This document shows positions 23,621 to 31,196 of a DNA stretch of 31,196 nt, in pieces (position 1 is the first letter of the stretch; every line of letters begins with the position of its first letter). Made by a program: the position numbers and the translations under genes. The notes below the pieces were generated by a model that saw only the letters and a list, made by a program, of their open reading frames with translations, was not told the DNA's origin and searched no databases. The DNA is from an uncultured Lachnospiraceae bacterium (lineage in GTDB: Bacteria > Bacillota > Clostridia > Lachnospirales > Lachnospiraceae). Location: NCBI GenBank assembly GCA_910588295.1, contig CAJUQO010000037.1, positions 1 through 31,196 of the forward strand, read 5' to 3'.

Positions 23621-23765
23621 TGACCCGCCCCAGACGTTTTCCCAACCGGCTCAATCACAACACAAAGCCGCGCAGATCCGGCAGCATGACATCCTGTACT
23701 GCCAGATCCGGCGACTCCTTTTCCACGATTGACAAAACCCTCTCTTTTTTGTATACTGAGAAACC
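23611..23765 (-). pseudogene. Remnant of a response-regulator receiver domain
   Basis: On the minus strand, from about 23765 to 23658, the frame reads GFSVYKKERVLSIVEKES, then PDLAVQDVMLPDLRGF. This is the classic first half of a receiver with the phosphate-accepting Asp (in QDVMLPD). After a frame change the sequence continues PVGKTSGAGHHTG, ending at 23611, which may be the worn xLTGKTSEADxVTG block just before the xDLGADDY segment. That next segment is what the remnant at 20531 starts with. The 3' tip overlaps the last codons of the AraC gene. Confidence 0.65.
23729..23757 (+). promoter_or_regulatory. Promoter of pduL
   Basis: TTGACA (23729-23734), 17-base spacer, TATACT (23752-23757), about 80 bases before the pduL start. 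It lies within the receiver remnant on the other strand. Confidence 0.8.
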
Positions 23766-23835
23766 AATAACAACAGAAAATACGTAAAAATACAAAACAG
23801 GTACATCTATTCTGCATACACTATCGGAGGACGCC

Positions 23836-24477
23836 ATGAATTATAAAATTCCCATCGAGACTTCCGCCCGCCATCTGCATCTGTGCCGGGAAGATTTTGA
23901 AAAATTATTCGGGGAGGGCAAAAACCTGACCCCCAAAAAAGAACTGAGCCAGCCCGGCCAGTACCTGGCCGAAGAACGGCTCACCGTAGTCGGCCCCAAA
24001 GGGACGTTTAAAAACGTGGGGATCATCGGCCCTCTGCGGAGCGCCACTCAGATGGAGATCAGCGTCACCGACGCACGCAAGCTGGGCGTTCCGGTGGTCA
24101 TCCGCCAATCCGGCGATATCGCGGACACTCCCGGCATGACCCTGGTCAGCGACAAAGGCAGCATTGACGTACCCCAGGGCATTATCGTCGCCAAACGCCA
24201 TATCCACATGACACCGGAACAGGCTATGCGGATGCACGTCAAGGACAACGAGGAGGTCTTCGTCATCACCGAGAGCTACCACCGCTCCCTGATCTACGCC
24301 AACGTAGTTGTCCGGGTAGACAAAAGCTTCCGTCTGGCCATGCATGTAGACACCGATGAGGCCAACGCCTTCGCCGGGGACAGTGAAGCCTACGGCGTGA
24401 TCCTCAAGCTGTTCGAGGGCGACTGCTACAATCTCCAGATGTGGGCCGAAGAACTCCTCTGGGGTATCAACCGTTAA
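23836..24477 (+). CDS. pduL: Phosphate propanoyltransferase PduL
   Basis: A 213-aa phosphotransacylase of the PduL type, which exchanges CoA for phosphate on propionyl- or acetyl-CoA; it is unrelated in fold to Pta. The zinc-binding histidines are in ARHLHL (H13, H15) and AKRHIHM (H122, H124), one in each of the two duplicated domains. The catalytic region includes GPLRSATQMEIS. The protein begins directly at the first domain, so the N-terminal peptide that sends PduL into microcompartments is missing, and no shell genes are near; it is likely free in the cytoplasm. GGAGG stands before the ATG. A 74-aa gene follows after 15 bases. Confidence 0.95.
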   Translation: MNYKIPIETSARHLHLCREDFEKLFGEGKNLTPKKELSQPGQYLAEERLTVVGPKGTFKNVGIIGPLRSATQMEISVTDARKLGVPVVIRQSGDIADTPGMTLVSDKGSIDVPQGIIVAKRHIHMTPEQAMRMHVKDNEEVFVITESYHRSLIYANVVVRVDKSFRLAMHVDTDEANAFAGDSEAYGVILKLFEGDCYNLQMWAEELLWGINR

Positions 24478-24492
24478 AAGGAGGATTTACCC

Positions 24493-24717
24493 ATGGATAT
24501 CAAAACCATGCTGCAAATGCAGAATGCCTGGAAAACCTTCACACAAAATCATCCCAAATTCCCGTCCTTCTTGAAAGCCGCTCAAAGAGAAATCCGGGAA
24601 GGCGCTGTCCTCGCCTTCACCGTTACCACTCCGGAAGGCAAAACGATCGAATCCAACCTGAAACTGACTGCCTCGGATATACAGTTGATTGAGATGGCTA
24701 TGCATATGAAAAAATAG
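24493..24717 (+). CDS. Small unknown protein downstream of pduL
   Basis: A 74-aa protein, MDIKTMLQMQNAWKTF onward, with a helical N-terminal half (NHPKFPSFLKAAQREI) and a beta-like middle (AVLAFTVTTPEGKTI), ending in a helix SDIQLIEMAMHMKK. I recognise no named domain. AAAAGGAGG precedes the ATG by a good distance, and the gene is 15 bases behind pduL, so it is surely translated with it. Small proteins of this look occur widely in Lachnospiraceae; a role with PduL is only suggested by the operon. Confidence 0.8.
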   Translation: MDIKTMLQMQNAWKTFTQNHPKFPSFLKAAQREIREGAVLAFTVTTPEGKTIESNLKLTASDIQLIEMAMHMKK

Positions 24718-24768
24718 TGCGGCGGCCCAATGTCCGTAACTTATACCCGGACGCTGCCGTATACCGCA
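24718..24768. terminator. Bidirectional terminator between pduL operon and MCP gene
   Basis: Nested stems TGCGG (24718-24722) with CCGCA (24764-24768) and GTCCG with CGGAC around the loop TAACTTATACC. On the minus strand it is followed by CTATTTTTTCA, so it ends MCP transcription well; in the plus direction the T-run is lacking. Confidence 0.7.
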
Positions 24769-24782
24769 CAGTTACAGGCAGC

Positions 24783-26483
24783 TTAATAAGGGCTGTTTTT
24801 CAGCTTAAACCTTGCCACAAGACTTTTCATAAGCTGTGACTGGCTGGACAGCTCTTCGCTCGCGGCCGCGCTTTCCTCCGCCGTTGCCGAATTTGTCTGT
24901 ACAACACTGGATATCTGGTCAATTCCCATAGTAATCTGAGAGATCGCATTGGCCTGGTTGCTGCTGGCCTCTGAAATCTGTCCGATAATACTTGTCATTT
25001 CATTGACCTTATTTACAGCCTGGAGCAGAGACTGGGCTGTTTCGTCGGCAATCTGAGTTCCGTTTTCTACTGCTTTTAATGAATTTTCAATCAATGCAGA
25101 GGTATTCTTAGATGCCTCTGCGCTTTTGCTTGCCAGATTACGGACTTCATCGGCCACTACGGCAAATCCTTTTCCGGCAGTACCTGCGCGGGCAGCTTCT
25201 ACAGCGGCGTTAAGGGCAAGGATATTTGTCTGGAATGCAATATCTTCAATCGTCTTAATGATTTTGCCGATTTCACTGGAGCAGTTACTGATATCGCCCA
25301 TTGCCTGCATCATCTGCTTCATTTTCTCATTACTCACATTCATTTCCGCGCTGACACTACCCGCTGTTACATTGGCCTGCTGTGCGTTATCCGCATTCTG
25401 TTTTACCTTATCGGAGATTTCATTAATAGTGGCCGCGAGCTCCTGCACGGAACTTGCCTGCTCAGTTGCCCCCTGGGAAAGAGCCTGAGCGCCGCTGGAC
25501 ACCTGCTCTGATCCACTTGCAACCTGGGATGAGCTTTGACTGATCTGCAGCAGCGTATCGTTAAGCTTTTCCGCAATACCCCGGAAAGAAACCAGCAGCG
25601 GATAGAACCCTCCTGTATATTCTTCTTCGCAGATAGAATCCACCGTAAAATCCCCGGTAGCCATTTTAGCAAGGAATTTATTCTCATCATCAATGATGAC
25701 CTGAAGCTTATGGATCAATCTGCGCACCTGTTCAGCGAGAACTCCCAGTTCATCTTTAGAGGTATAGGAAATCTCTACATCCAGATCGCCCTCTGCCATT
25801 TTTATCGCGGCATTCTCGATTTCGGAAATAGGACTCTTAATCGAGCGTATAATCACAAACGAGAAGAAGACTCCCACAAGAATTATAACAAGGATAATTG
25901 CCGCCATAAGGCAGATGGCAGTTCTGTAAAGCTTGAAACTTTCCGCTGTCGCGGCATCACTGCCTTCCGTATTGTAGACGACAATGTCATTGAAGGCACT
26001 GTTCAAAGAATTATAAAGTTCTACACACTCGCCTTCCAGAATAGCGCGGGCATCCTCCGTGCGGCCCTGTCCGGCCAACTCAATCATCTGTTCATCCAAT
26101 TGATTGTACTGAGTCCAAAGATTCATGGCGCCATCATAGAAATCCTTTTCTTCTTCGTCAATTAATTCCTCATATGTAGCCAGAAGGGTATTCATATCTT
26201 CTTTTTCACCCTGGAGGTATTTAAGACTGGACTCTTCTACGTCATCAGAAATTGCGGTAAGATACCCTAATTCATTAAGACGAATATTAGAAAGGGTAGT
26301 GGTCAAGTCCCTTGCCGTATCAATGCTAGGAAGCCAGCTTGTCGAAATATCACTTGTCGTATCGTTCATCCGGCCCATAAGATAGAAGGACATACCGCCG
26401 ATTATAAACATGCCCATCAGCGCGACGCCTATAAGGATGTAAAGCTTTAATCTGATTTTTAAATTCCGTATATAGTTAATCAT
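24783..26483 (-). CDS. Methyl-accepting chemotaxis protein
   Basis: A 566-aa membrane receptor. Order: membrane segment 1 (about 14-35), an outer helical sensor of 4HB_MCP type (about 36-188), membrane segment 2 (about 189-211), HAMP (about 212-265), then the signalling helices. The hairpin tip that contacts CheA/CheW is IEDIAFQTNILALNAAVEA onward (412-452) and is fully conserved. The protein ends MKSLVARFKLKNSPY without the NWETF-type CheR tether. The ligand is unknown. No che or fla genes are in the window, so it is an orphan receptor. GGAGACCGGAG stands before ATG 26483. Confidence 0.95.
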   Translation of the reverse strand: MINYIRNLKIRLKLYILIGVALMGMFIIGGMSFYLMGRMNDTTSDISTSWLPSIDTARDLTTTLSNIRLNELGYLTAISDDVEESSLKYLQGEKEDMNTLLATYEELIDEEEKDFYDGAMNLWTQYNQLDEQMIELAGQGRTEDARAILEGECVELYNSLNSAFNDIVVYNTEGSDAATAESFKLYRTAICLMAAIILVIILVGVFFSFVIIRSIKSPISEIENAAIKMAEGDLDVEISYTSKDELGVLAEQVRRLIHKLQVIIDDENKFLAKMATGDFTVDSICEEEYTGGFYPLLVSFRGIAEKLNDTLLQISQSSSQVASGSEQVSSGAQALSQGATEQASSVQELAATINEISDKVKQNADNAQQANVTAGSVSAEMNVSNEKMKQMMQAMGDISNCSSEIGKIIKTIEDIAFQTNILALNAAVEAARAGTAGKGFAVVADEVRNLASKSAEASKNTSALIENSLKAVENGTQIADETAQSLLQAVNKVNEMTSIIGQISEASSNQANAISQITMGIDQISSVVQTNSATAEESAAASEELSSQSQLMKSLVARFKLKNSPY

Positions 26484-26649
26484 ATCTCCGGTCTCCTTTT
26501 TCTTCCATTATTCACAACAGCCAAATGTGGAAGACAAACACAATTTTCCACACAGCATTTCCAAAAAAATATCGACACATTTTCTCTGTATGATAAGTAG
26601 TAAAAAAAATTTACAGCTACTGCGTACCCTCACAATTTTTTAAAGAACC

Positions 26650-28014
26650 TTATATTTTCGTTTTATCGTCCCTCGGCAGTTTTCTAAAAAATGACATCGC
26701 AAAAAGTATGGCGACCGGCAGCGCTAAAACCTGGGACAGAGGCTGCGCCTCCTGTATCCCGGACAGACCGCGAAAATAGGACAGGATCAAGAGGAACGGA
26801 ATAAACAAAAGGCCGCTTCGCAGAACCGAAAGCAAAGAAGCCCCCAGTCTTTTTCCGGTACTTTGGAATAGCATCTCCGTCGTCATACTGATAGGGAGCA
26901 GCAAAGTTGCCAGTGCCTGTAACTGTAAAGCCCTCGTTCCCACGGCGATGACTTCAGGATCTTCTCTGAAGAGAGCGATCAGGTTTCCCGAAAAGACAAT
27001 CAGCACCGTGCAGGCCGCAATGATAATCCCCTCTGCCACAAGCATGGTAAACCGGAACCCCTTTCGTATGCGCGAATACTGACCGGCGCCATAGTTGAAC
27101 GCTGAAACCGGTTGAAATCCCTGTCCGATTCCCAGCGCAGCGGAAAAAGCGAAAAATATGATCCTCGACACAATACTCATGCCGGCAACCGCCGCGTCTC
27201 CATATACAGCGCACTGTGAGTTAAGCAATACTGTGGTAAAACTATTCAAACCCTGGCGCAGGAGGCTCGGAAACCCCGTCGTCATAATATTCTCAAAGAC
27301 AGATATCCCCGCGTGAAGCGCTTTAGGTAAGCTCAGCCCTGTCTCCGTTTTTCCGGCGAGAAACATGAAAAGCAGAATGCCCCAGCTCACAACCTGGCTG
27401 ACGGCCGTGGCAAGCCCTGCCCCTGCGATTCCCATCCCCATCCGGAACATAAGGATCGGATCCGCGATCATGTTCAGTACGGCGCCTGTCATGAGTCCCA
27501 CCATACCAAGCGCCGCTTTTCCTTCGTAACGCAGAATATTGTTCATGGCAAGACTGCTGCACATGAAGGGCGCTGCAGCCAGGATATAAGAGATATACGT
27601 TTTCGCAAAAGGCGCGATCGTTTCCGTGCTCCCAAGCATCATGACGATATCATCCAGCCACATAAACCCGACAGCCATGATAAGGATCCCGCAGAGCATC
27701 GCTCCATAAAATCCCGCAGAGGCATGCACAGAAGCAGACTCCTTGTCCTGCTTGCCCAAAGCCCTGGAAAGTATGCTTCCACAGCCCTGCCCAAACATAA
27801 AGCCAAAGGCCTGTATAATCGCCATAAACCCAAATACCACTCCGACCGCGCCGCTGGCGCTTGTCCCAAGCCTCCCGACAAATGCCGTGTCAACCAGATT
27901 ATAGACATTATTGACCAGCATGGAAATGACACTAGGAACCGATAAAGTCAGGATCAATTGCGGAATAGGCGTATTTGTCATTTTTTCATATTGGGAGATT
28001 TCTTTCTTTTGCAT
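26650..28014 (-). CDS. MATE family efflux transporter
   Basis: A 454-aa inner-membrane exporter of the MATE family (DinF/NorM type), expected to have 12 membrane helices and to drive drugs or metabolites out with sodium or protons. Family blocks: IPQLILTLSVPSVISMLVNN at the start, LVDTAFVGRLGTSA, GQGCGSILSRALGKQD, and in the second half RQGLNSFTTVLLNSQ, ALGIGQGFQPVSAFNYGA. GGAGGAAG precedes ATG 28014. It lies 37 bases after a frameshifted small gene and is probably transcribed from the promoter at 28495-28523. The substrate cannot be told. Confidence 0.95.
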   Translation of the reverse strand: MQKKEISQYEKMTNTPIPQLILTLSVPSVISMLVNNVYNLVDTAFVGRLGTSASGAVGVVFGFMAIIQAFGFMFGQGCGSILSRALGKQDKESASVHASAGFYGAMLCGILIMAVGFMWLDDIVMMLGSTETIAPFAKTYISYILAAAPFMCSSLAMNNILRYEGKAALGMVGLMTGAVLNMIADPILMFRMGMGIAGAGLATAVSQVVSWGILLFMFLAGKTETGLSLPKALHAGISVFENIMTTGFPSLLRQGLNSFTTVLLNSQCAVYGDAAVAGMSIVSRIIFFAFSAALGIGQGFQPVSAFNYGAGQYSRIRKGFRFTMLVAEGIIIAACTVLIVFSGNLIALFREDPEVIAVGTRALQLQALATLLLPISMTTEMLFQSTGKRLGASLLSVLRSGLLFIPFLLILSYFRGLSGIQEAQPLSQVLALPVAILFAMSFFRKLPRDDKTKI

Positions 28015-28051
28015 ATGCTTCCTCCGCTTTTTGTTTTATATCCGGCAGGAT

Positions 28052-28478
28052 CTAATAACTTTCGACCAGGATATCTTCTTCCTCCTTTTTCGCCACAAAA
28101 ACGTCGATCGCATCCAGCTCCTTCCAGTATTTATCCCCCGGTTTGAAACTGATCACATCCAGTTGATCATATTTTTTTAGCATGACCACAAACCTGTGGA
28201 TAAGATTATGGATATAGTCGTCTCTTATATCCACGATCGCGTCTATGTACCTTTTCATCTGCCGTATGTCGTTGCCTGCCAGAGCAAGCTTATGGATCTC
28301 TATATATTTCAACTTTTAAAAGAGTTTCAGAAATGATCCTCCAGTAATTGTCCCGTCTTTCGGCGACAAACGGGGAAACATATCTCAAAATATCCAGGAT
28401 CATCTGCATTTTCTCATCACTGCTTGAATAGTTCCAGAAACTTCTCATACCCGCAGGATCAATCCCGATGCCGGACAT
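28052..28478 (-). pseudogene. Frameshifted small gene upstream of the MATE gene
   Basis: Two overlapping frames on the minus strand, 28290-28478 (MSGIGIDPAGMRSFWNYSS ... WRIISETLLKVEIYRDP) and 28052-28312 (LKYIEIHKLALAGNDIRQ ... EEDILVESY), look like one protein of about 141 aa broken by one base near 28313 (TTTTAAAAG). Joined, they read SETLLK-LKYIEIHKLALAG, a continuous helix. The second frame has only a TTG start without ribosome site, which supports a frameshift over two genes. The product is helical and acidic at the end; I do not recognise the family. A strong promoter lies only about 17 bases before the first start. A regulator of the MATE gene would be a natural guess, but no DNA-binding motif is clear. 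Confidence 0.5.
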
Positions 28479-28494
28479 CCGCTACATGTTCTAT

Positions 28495-28523
28495 ATTCTA
28501 TTTGCAAGCAAAAGTATTGTCAA
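28495..28523 (-). promoter_or_regulatory. Promoter of the frameshifted gene and MATE exporter
   Basis: On the minus strand TTGACA (28523-28518), 17-base spacer, TAGAAT (28500-28495). The transcript would begin about 10 bases before the first possible start codon, so the leader is unusually short. Confidence 0.75.
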
Positions 28524-28529
28524 TATATA

Positions 28530-28576
28530 AAACAAAAACTAAAGCCGCTGTCCTGATATCCCAGGTCAGCGGCTTT
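28530..28576 (-). terminator. Terminator of purL
   Basis: Stem AAAGCCGCTG (28541-28550) with CAGCGGCTTT (28567-28576), extended by CTG/CAG inside, then AGTTTTTGTTTT on the minus strand, 47 bases after the purL stop. Confidence 0.85.
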
Positions 28577-28622
28577 TCGTATCAGTACGGCCATAACCGT
28601 TCCGAAAAACATCTACATCACA

Positions 28623-31196
28623 TTACTTAAAATACTCCACACCCGACTCAAAGATCCGGATATCCTGCTCGCCATAGATATTGAGGGCCACGCCGTCATC
28701 CCGCCGCTCGCAATGGGCCATCTTGCCCAGCACACGGCCGTCCGGGCTGGTGATGCCTTCGATGGCCGCGTAGGAGCCATTCACATTCCACTCCTCATCC
28801 ATGGTCACATGGCCGTCCGGCTCACAATACTGGGTAGCCACCTGACCGTTCTCAAACAGCCTGCGGATCCATTCCTCACTGGCCACAAAACGGCCCTCGC
28901 CGTGGGACGCCGGATTCGTATAGACCTTGCCCACCCCGGCTTTGGCAAGCCAGGGAGAATTATCGGTCATCACTTTTGTGTACACCATCTTGGAGATATG
29001 CCGTCCCACCGTATTAAAGGTCAGGGTCGGGGAGTCCTCCGTCTGTCCCTGGATCTGTCCGTAGGGCAAGAGTCCCAGCTTGATCAGAGCCTGGAAACCG
29101 TTGCAGATACCTAAGGCAAGTCCGTCCCGCTCATTTAGAAGCTTCATGACCGCCTCTTTGATCCTCTCGTTCTGGAAGGCCGTCGCAAAGAATTTGGCGG
29201 AACCGTCCGGCTCGTCGCCGGCGGAAAATCCGCCGGGGAACATGATAATCTGCGCGTCGGCGATTTCCTTCGCAAAAAGCTCCTCGGACTCGGTGATATC
29301 GGCCTCGCTGAGATTCTTGAACACCCGGTCCGTCACATCGGCTCCGGCGCGGACAAAGGCTTTCGCGCTGTCATACTCACAATTCGTGCCCGGGAATACC
29401 GGGATAAACACCTTCGGACGGGCCACCTTATGTTTGCATACATAGATCTGTCCGCCTTTATACAACGGACTGTCCACCGCCGCCCTGCCGTCTGCGCCCT
29501 TTGTCTTAAACACCCTCTCCAGTGTTCCTTTCCAGGCGGCCAGAGCCTCTTCTATATCAATAGACACAGAACTATAGCGAAGGACGGCATCATCTGTCAC
29601 CTCACCAATCAACGTATACGTACAGGCCAGCCTGCCCATATCCTCACCGGTCACTTCCAGGACAAGATCGCCAAAGCCCGGGGCGAAAACATCTTCCGGC
29701 GCCACATTGTGCTCGATCTTAAAGCCCAGCTTATTTCCGAAAGCCATCTTGCTCACAGCCGCAGCGATTCCATGGCGGTCCAGAGCGTAAGCGGCTTTCA
29801 CTCTGCCTTTCTGCATATCTTCATATACCCGGTCATACAGCTCCATAACCGTTTCATAATCCGGCAGCCCGTCGCTGTCCTTCGGGATGCGCACCCACAC
29901 CAGTTTATCTCCGGCTTTTTTCAGTTCCGGTGTAATCACATCCTTAAGTTTTGCCACGTCCACGGCAAAGGACACCAGCGTGGGCGGCACGTCAATATCA
30001 TTAAACGTACCGGACATACTGTCTTTGCCCCCGATGGAAGGAAGGCCATAGCCGATCTGTGCGGCATAGGCGCCCAGCAGGGCCGCAAAGGGCTGACTCC
30101 AGCGGGACGGTTCTTCGGTCATCCGGCGGAAATACTCCTGGAAAGTAAAACGGATCTTACGATAATCCCCGCCGCAGGCCACGATACGGGCGATGGACTC
30201 GGTGACGGCGTAGACCGCCCCGTGATAAGGGCTCCAGCTCGACACATAGGGGTCAAAGCCATAACTCATCATGGTCACGGTATTGGTCTTCCCCCCGGCC
30301 ACGGGCACTTTCGCTACCATGGACTGGGTCTCCGTGAGCTGGTACTGTCCGCCGTAGGGCATCAGCACGGAACCCGCGCCGATGGAGCTGTCAAACATCT
30401 CCACCAGCCCCTTTTGCGAACACACATTCAAGTCGCCCAGCATGGACAGCCATCTCTGGCGCACATCGGAAACCTCCGATTTCACCAGCACACTGTCCGC
30501 TGCCGATGGGATATCTACATAGACGTCGCTCTCCTGGTGGGCGCCGTTGGTATCCAGAAACGCCCGGGACAGGTTGACGATCTCTTTATCCCGCCAAATC
30601 ATCACCAGCCTGGGGGACTCTGTAACCACCGCCACCTCGACGGCCTCCAGGTTCTCCTCGGCAGCGTAAGCCAGGAACTGTTCCACATCCTTCGGGTCAA
30701 CCACTACAGCCATACGCTCCTGGGACTCGGAAATCGCGATCTCCGTACCGTCCAGCCCGGCATATTTCTTCGGCACCTTATCCAGATAAATCTGCAGACC
30801 GTCCGCCAGCTCGCCAATAGCCACGGACACGCCGCCCGCACCGAAATCGTTACATTTCTTAATGATGTGGGCCACTTCCTCCCGGCGGAACAGACGCTGA
30901 ATCTTGCGCTCTGTGGGAGCGTTACCCTTCTGCACCTCCGCGCCGCAGGTCTCAATGGACTGGGTGGTGTGCACCTTGGAGGAACCGGTGGCTCCGCCGC
31001 AGCCGTCCCGTCCCGTGCGGCCGCCCAGCAGAATGATGATATCCCCGGGATCAGAGGTAAGCCGCTGCACCGCACGCCTCGGCGCGGCCCCCAGCACCGC
31101 GCCGATCTCCATACGTTTCGCCACGTAGTTGGGATGATAGATCTCTTTTACATACCCCGTAGCCAGGCCGATCTGGTTGCCGTAGGAACTGTAGCC
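28623..31196 (-). CDS. purL: Phosphoribosylformylglycinamidine synthase, 3' part (cut by window end)
   Basis: The last 857 residues of a long single-chain FGAM synthase of about 1,250 aa, which makes FGAM from FGAR, glutamine and ATP in purine synthesis. The frame stays open to the window edge, so the start is outside. Visible blocks: GGRTGRDG, GNAPTERKIQRLF, FGAGGVSVAIGELADGL, GGKDSMSGTFND, then the C-terminal glutaminase with PGTNCEYDSAKA, MFPGGFSAGDEPDG and the catalytic cysteine in GICNGFQALI. The fused glutaminase shows the single-chain class known from Clostridia and Enterobacteria rather than the three-subunit PurSQL of Bacillus. A terminator follows. Confidence 0.97.
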   Translation of the reverse strand, partial: GYSSYGNQIGLATGYVKEIYHPNYVAKRMEIGAVLGAAPRRAVQRLTSDPGDIIILLGGRTGRDGCGGATGSSKVHTTQSIETCGAEVQKGNAPTERKIQRLFRREEVAHIIKKCNDFGAGGVSVAIGELADGLQIYLDKVPKKYAGLDGTEIAISESQERMAVVVDPKDVEQFLAYAAEENLEAVEVAVVTESPRLVMIWRDKEIVNLSRAFLDTNGAHQESDVYVDIPSAADSVLVKSEVSDVRQRWLSMLGDLNVCSQKGLVEMFDSSIGAGSVLMPYGGQYQLTETQSMVAKVPVAGGKTNTVTMMSYGFDPYVSSWSPYHGAVYAVTESIARIVACGGDYRKIRFTFQEYFRRMTEEPSRWSQPFAALLGAYAAQIGYGLPSIGGKDSMSGTFNDIDVPPTLVSFAVDVAKLKDVITPELKKAGDKLVWVRIPKDSDGLPDYETVMELYDRVYEDMQKGRVKAAYALDRHGIAAAVSKMAFGNKLGFKIEHNVAPEDVFAPGFGDLVLEVTGEDMGRLACTYTLIGEVTDDAVLRYSSVSIDIEEALAAWKGTLERVFKTKGADGRAAVDSPLYKGGQIYVCKHKVARPKVFIPVFPGTNCEYDSAKAFVRAGADVTDRVFKNLSEADITESEELFAKEIADAQIIMFPGGFSAGDEPDGSAKFFATAFQNERIKEAVMKLLNERDGLALGICNGFQALIKLGLLPYGQIQGQTEDSPTLTFNTVGRHISKMVYTKVMTDNSPWLAKAGVGKVYTNPASHGEGRFVASEEWIRRLFENGQVATQYCEPDGHVTMDEEWNVNGSYAAIEGITSPDGRVLGKMAHCERRDDGVALNIYGEQDIRIFESGVEYFK

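Noticed and set aside
23836..24717. Bacterial microcompartment locus because of pduL
   Set aside because: No shell protein or aldehyde dehydrogenase gene nearby, and PduL lacks the N-terminal targeting extension.
26484..26649. SigD-type flagellar promoter before the MCP gene
   Set aside because: TCGATA and TAAA boxes exist on the minus strand but their spacing is far too long for the consensus.

Overview
The window looks like a chromosome segment of a spore-forming gut Clostridium, most likely family Lachnospiraceae. The reasons are spoIVA, the pta/ackA plus yceD/rpmF block with tmcAL nearby, a PurL with a fused glutaminase domain, a BspA-type repeat protein, several TTG start codons, and strong AGGAGG ribosome sites. 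This placement is inference; no marker gene such as 16S is present.

Bases 1-7.9 kb are an accessory region, AT-richer and full of decay. It starts with a small HUH relaxase-like protein and an excisionase-type HTH protein (a mobilisation pair). Then, all on the minus strand, come a DUF5688 protein, an unknown 181-aa protein whose 3' end runs into four 28-bp tandem repeats, a small frameshifted gene, a Sel1-repeat protein, a large secreted BspA-like protein with 69-bp coding repeats, and an Rpn-family nuclease. Upstream of the BspA gene lie 5' fragments of second copies of both the Sel1 gene and the 181-aa gene.

Bases 8-15 kb are core genome: yceD-rpmF (translationally linked), a CapA-like protein, ackA and pta (acetate production), an esterase, and divergently tmcAL. 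Clear promoters and terminators can be read here. rpmF ends directly at the accessory region, without the plsX/acpP genes often found behind it.

Bases 15-20.4 kb hold an SPFH membrane protein with a ribbon-helix-helix partner, whose promoter is overlapped by TTGATATCA-type repeats; spoIVA; a nucleoside hydrolase; and an overlapping RNHCP/DUF1349 pair behind a promoter with a large palindrome around its -10 box.

Bases 20.4-24.8 kb hold a GH13 glycosidase and a divergent AraC regulator, flanked by two remnants of response-regulator receiver domains in opposite orientation. The left remnant is fused in frame to fragments of an ABC permease and an ABC ATPase. Inverting the GH13-AraC segment would bring the two receiver halves together. 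pduL and a 74-aa protein follow, with a promoter sitting inside the right remnant.

Bases 24.8-31.2 kb hold a chemotaxis receptor, a MATE exporter behind a frameshifted small gene, and the 3' two thirds of purL, cut by the window end.

No tRNA, rRNA, CRISPR array or complete insertion sequence was recognised. I see no single clear new defence or biosynthetic system. The best leads are the SPFH/RHH operon, the split receiver flanking GH13-AraC, and the repeat-rich BspA neighbourhood.
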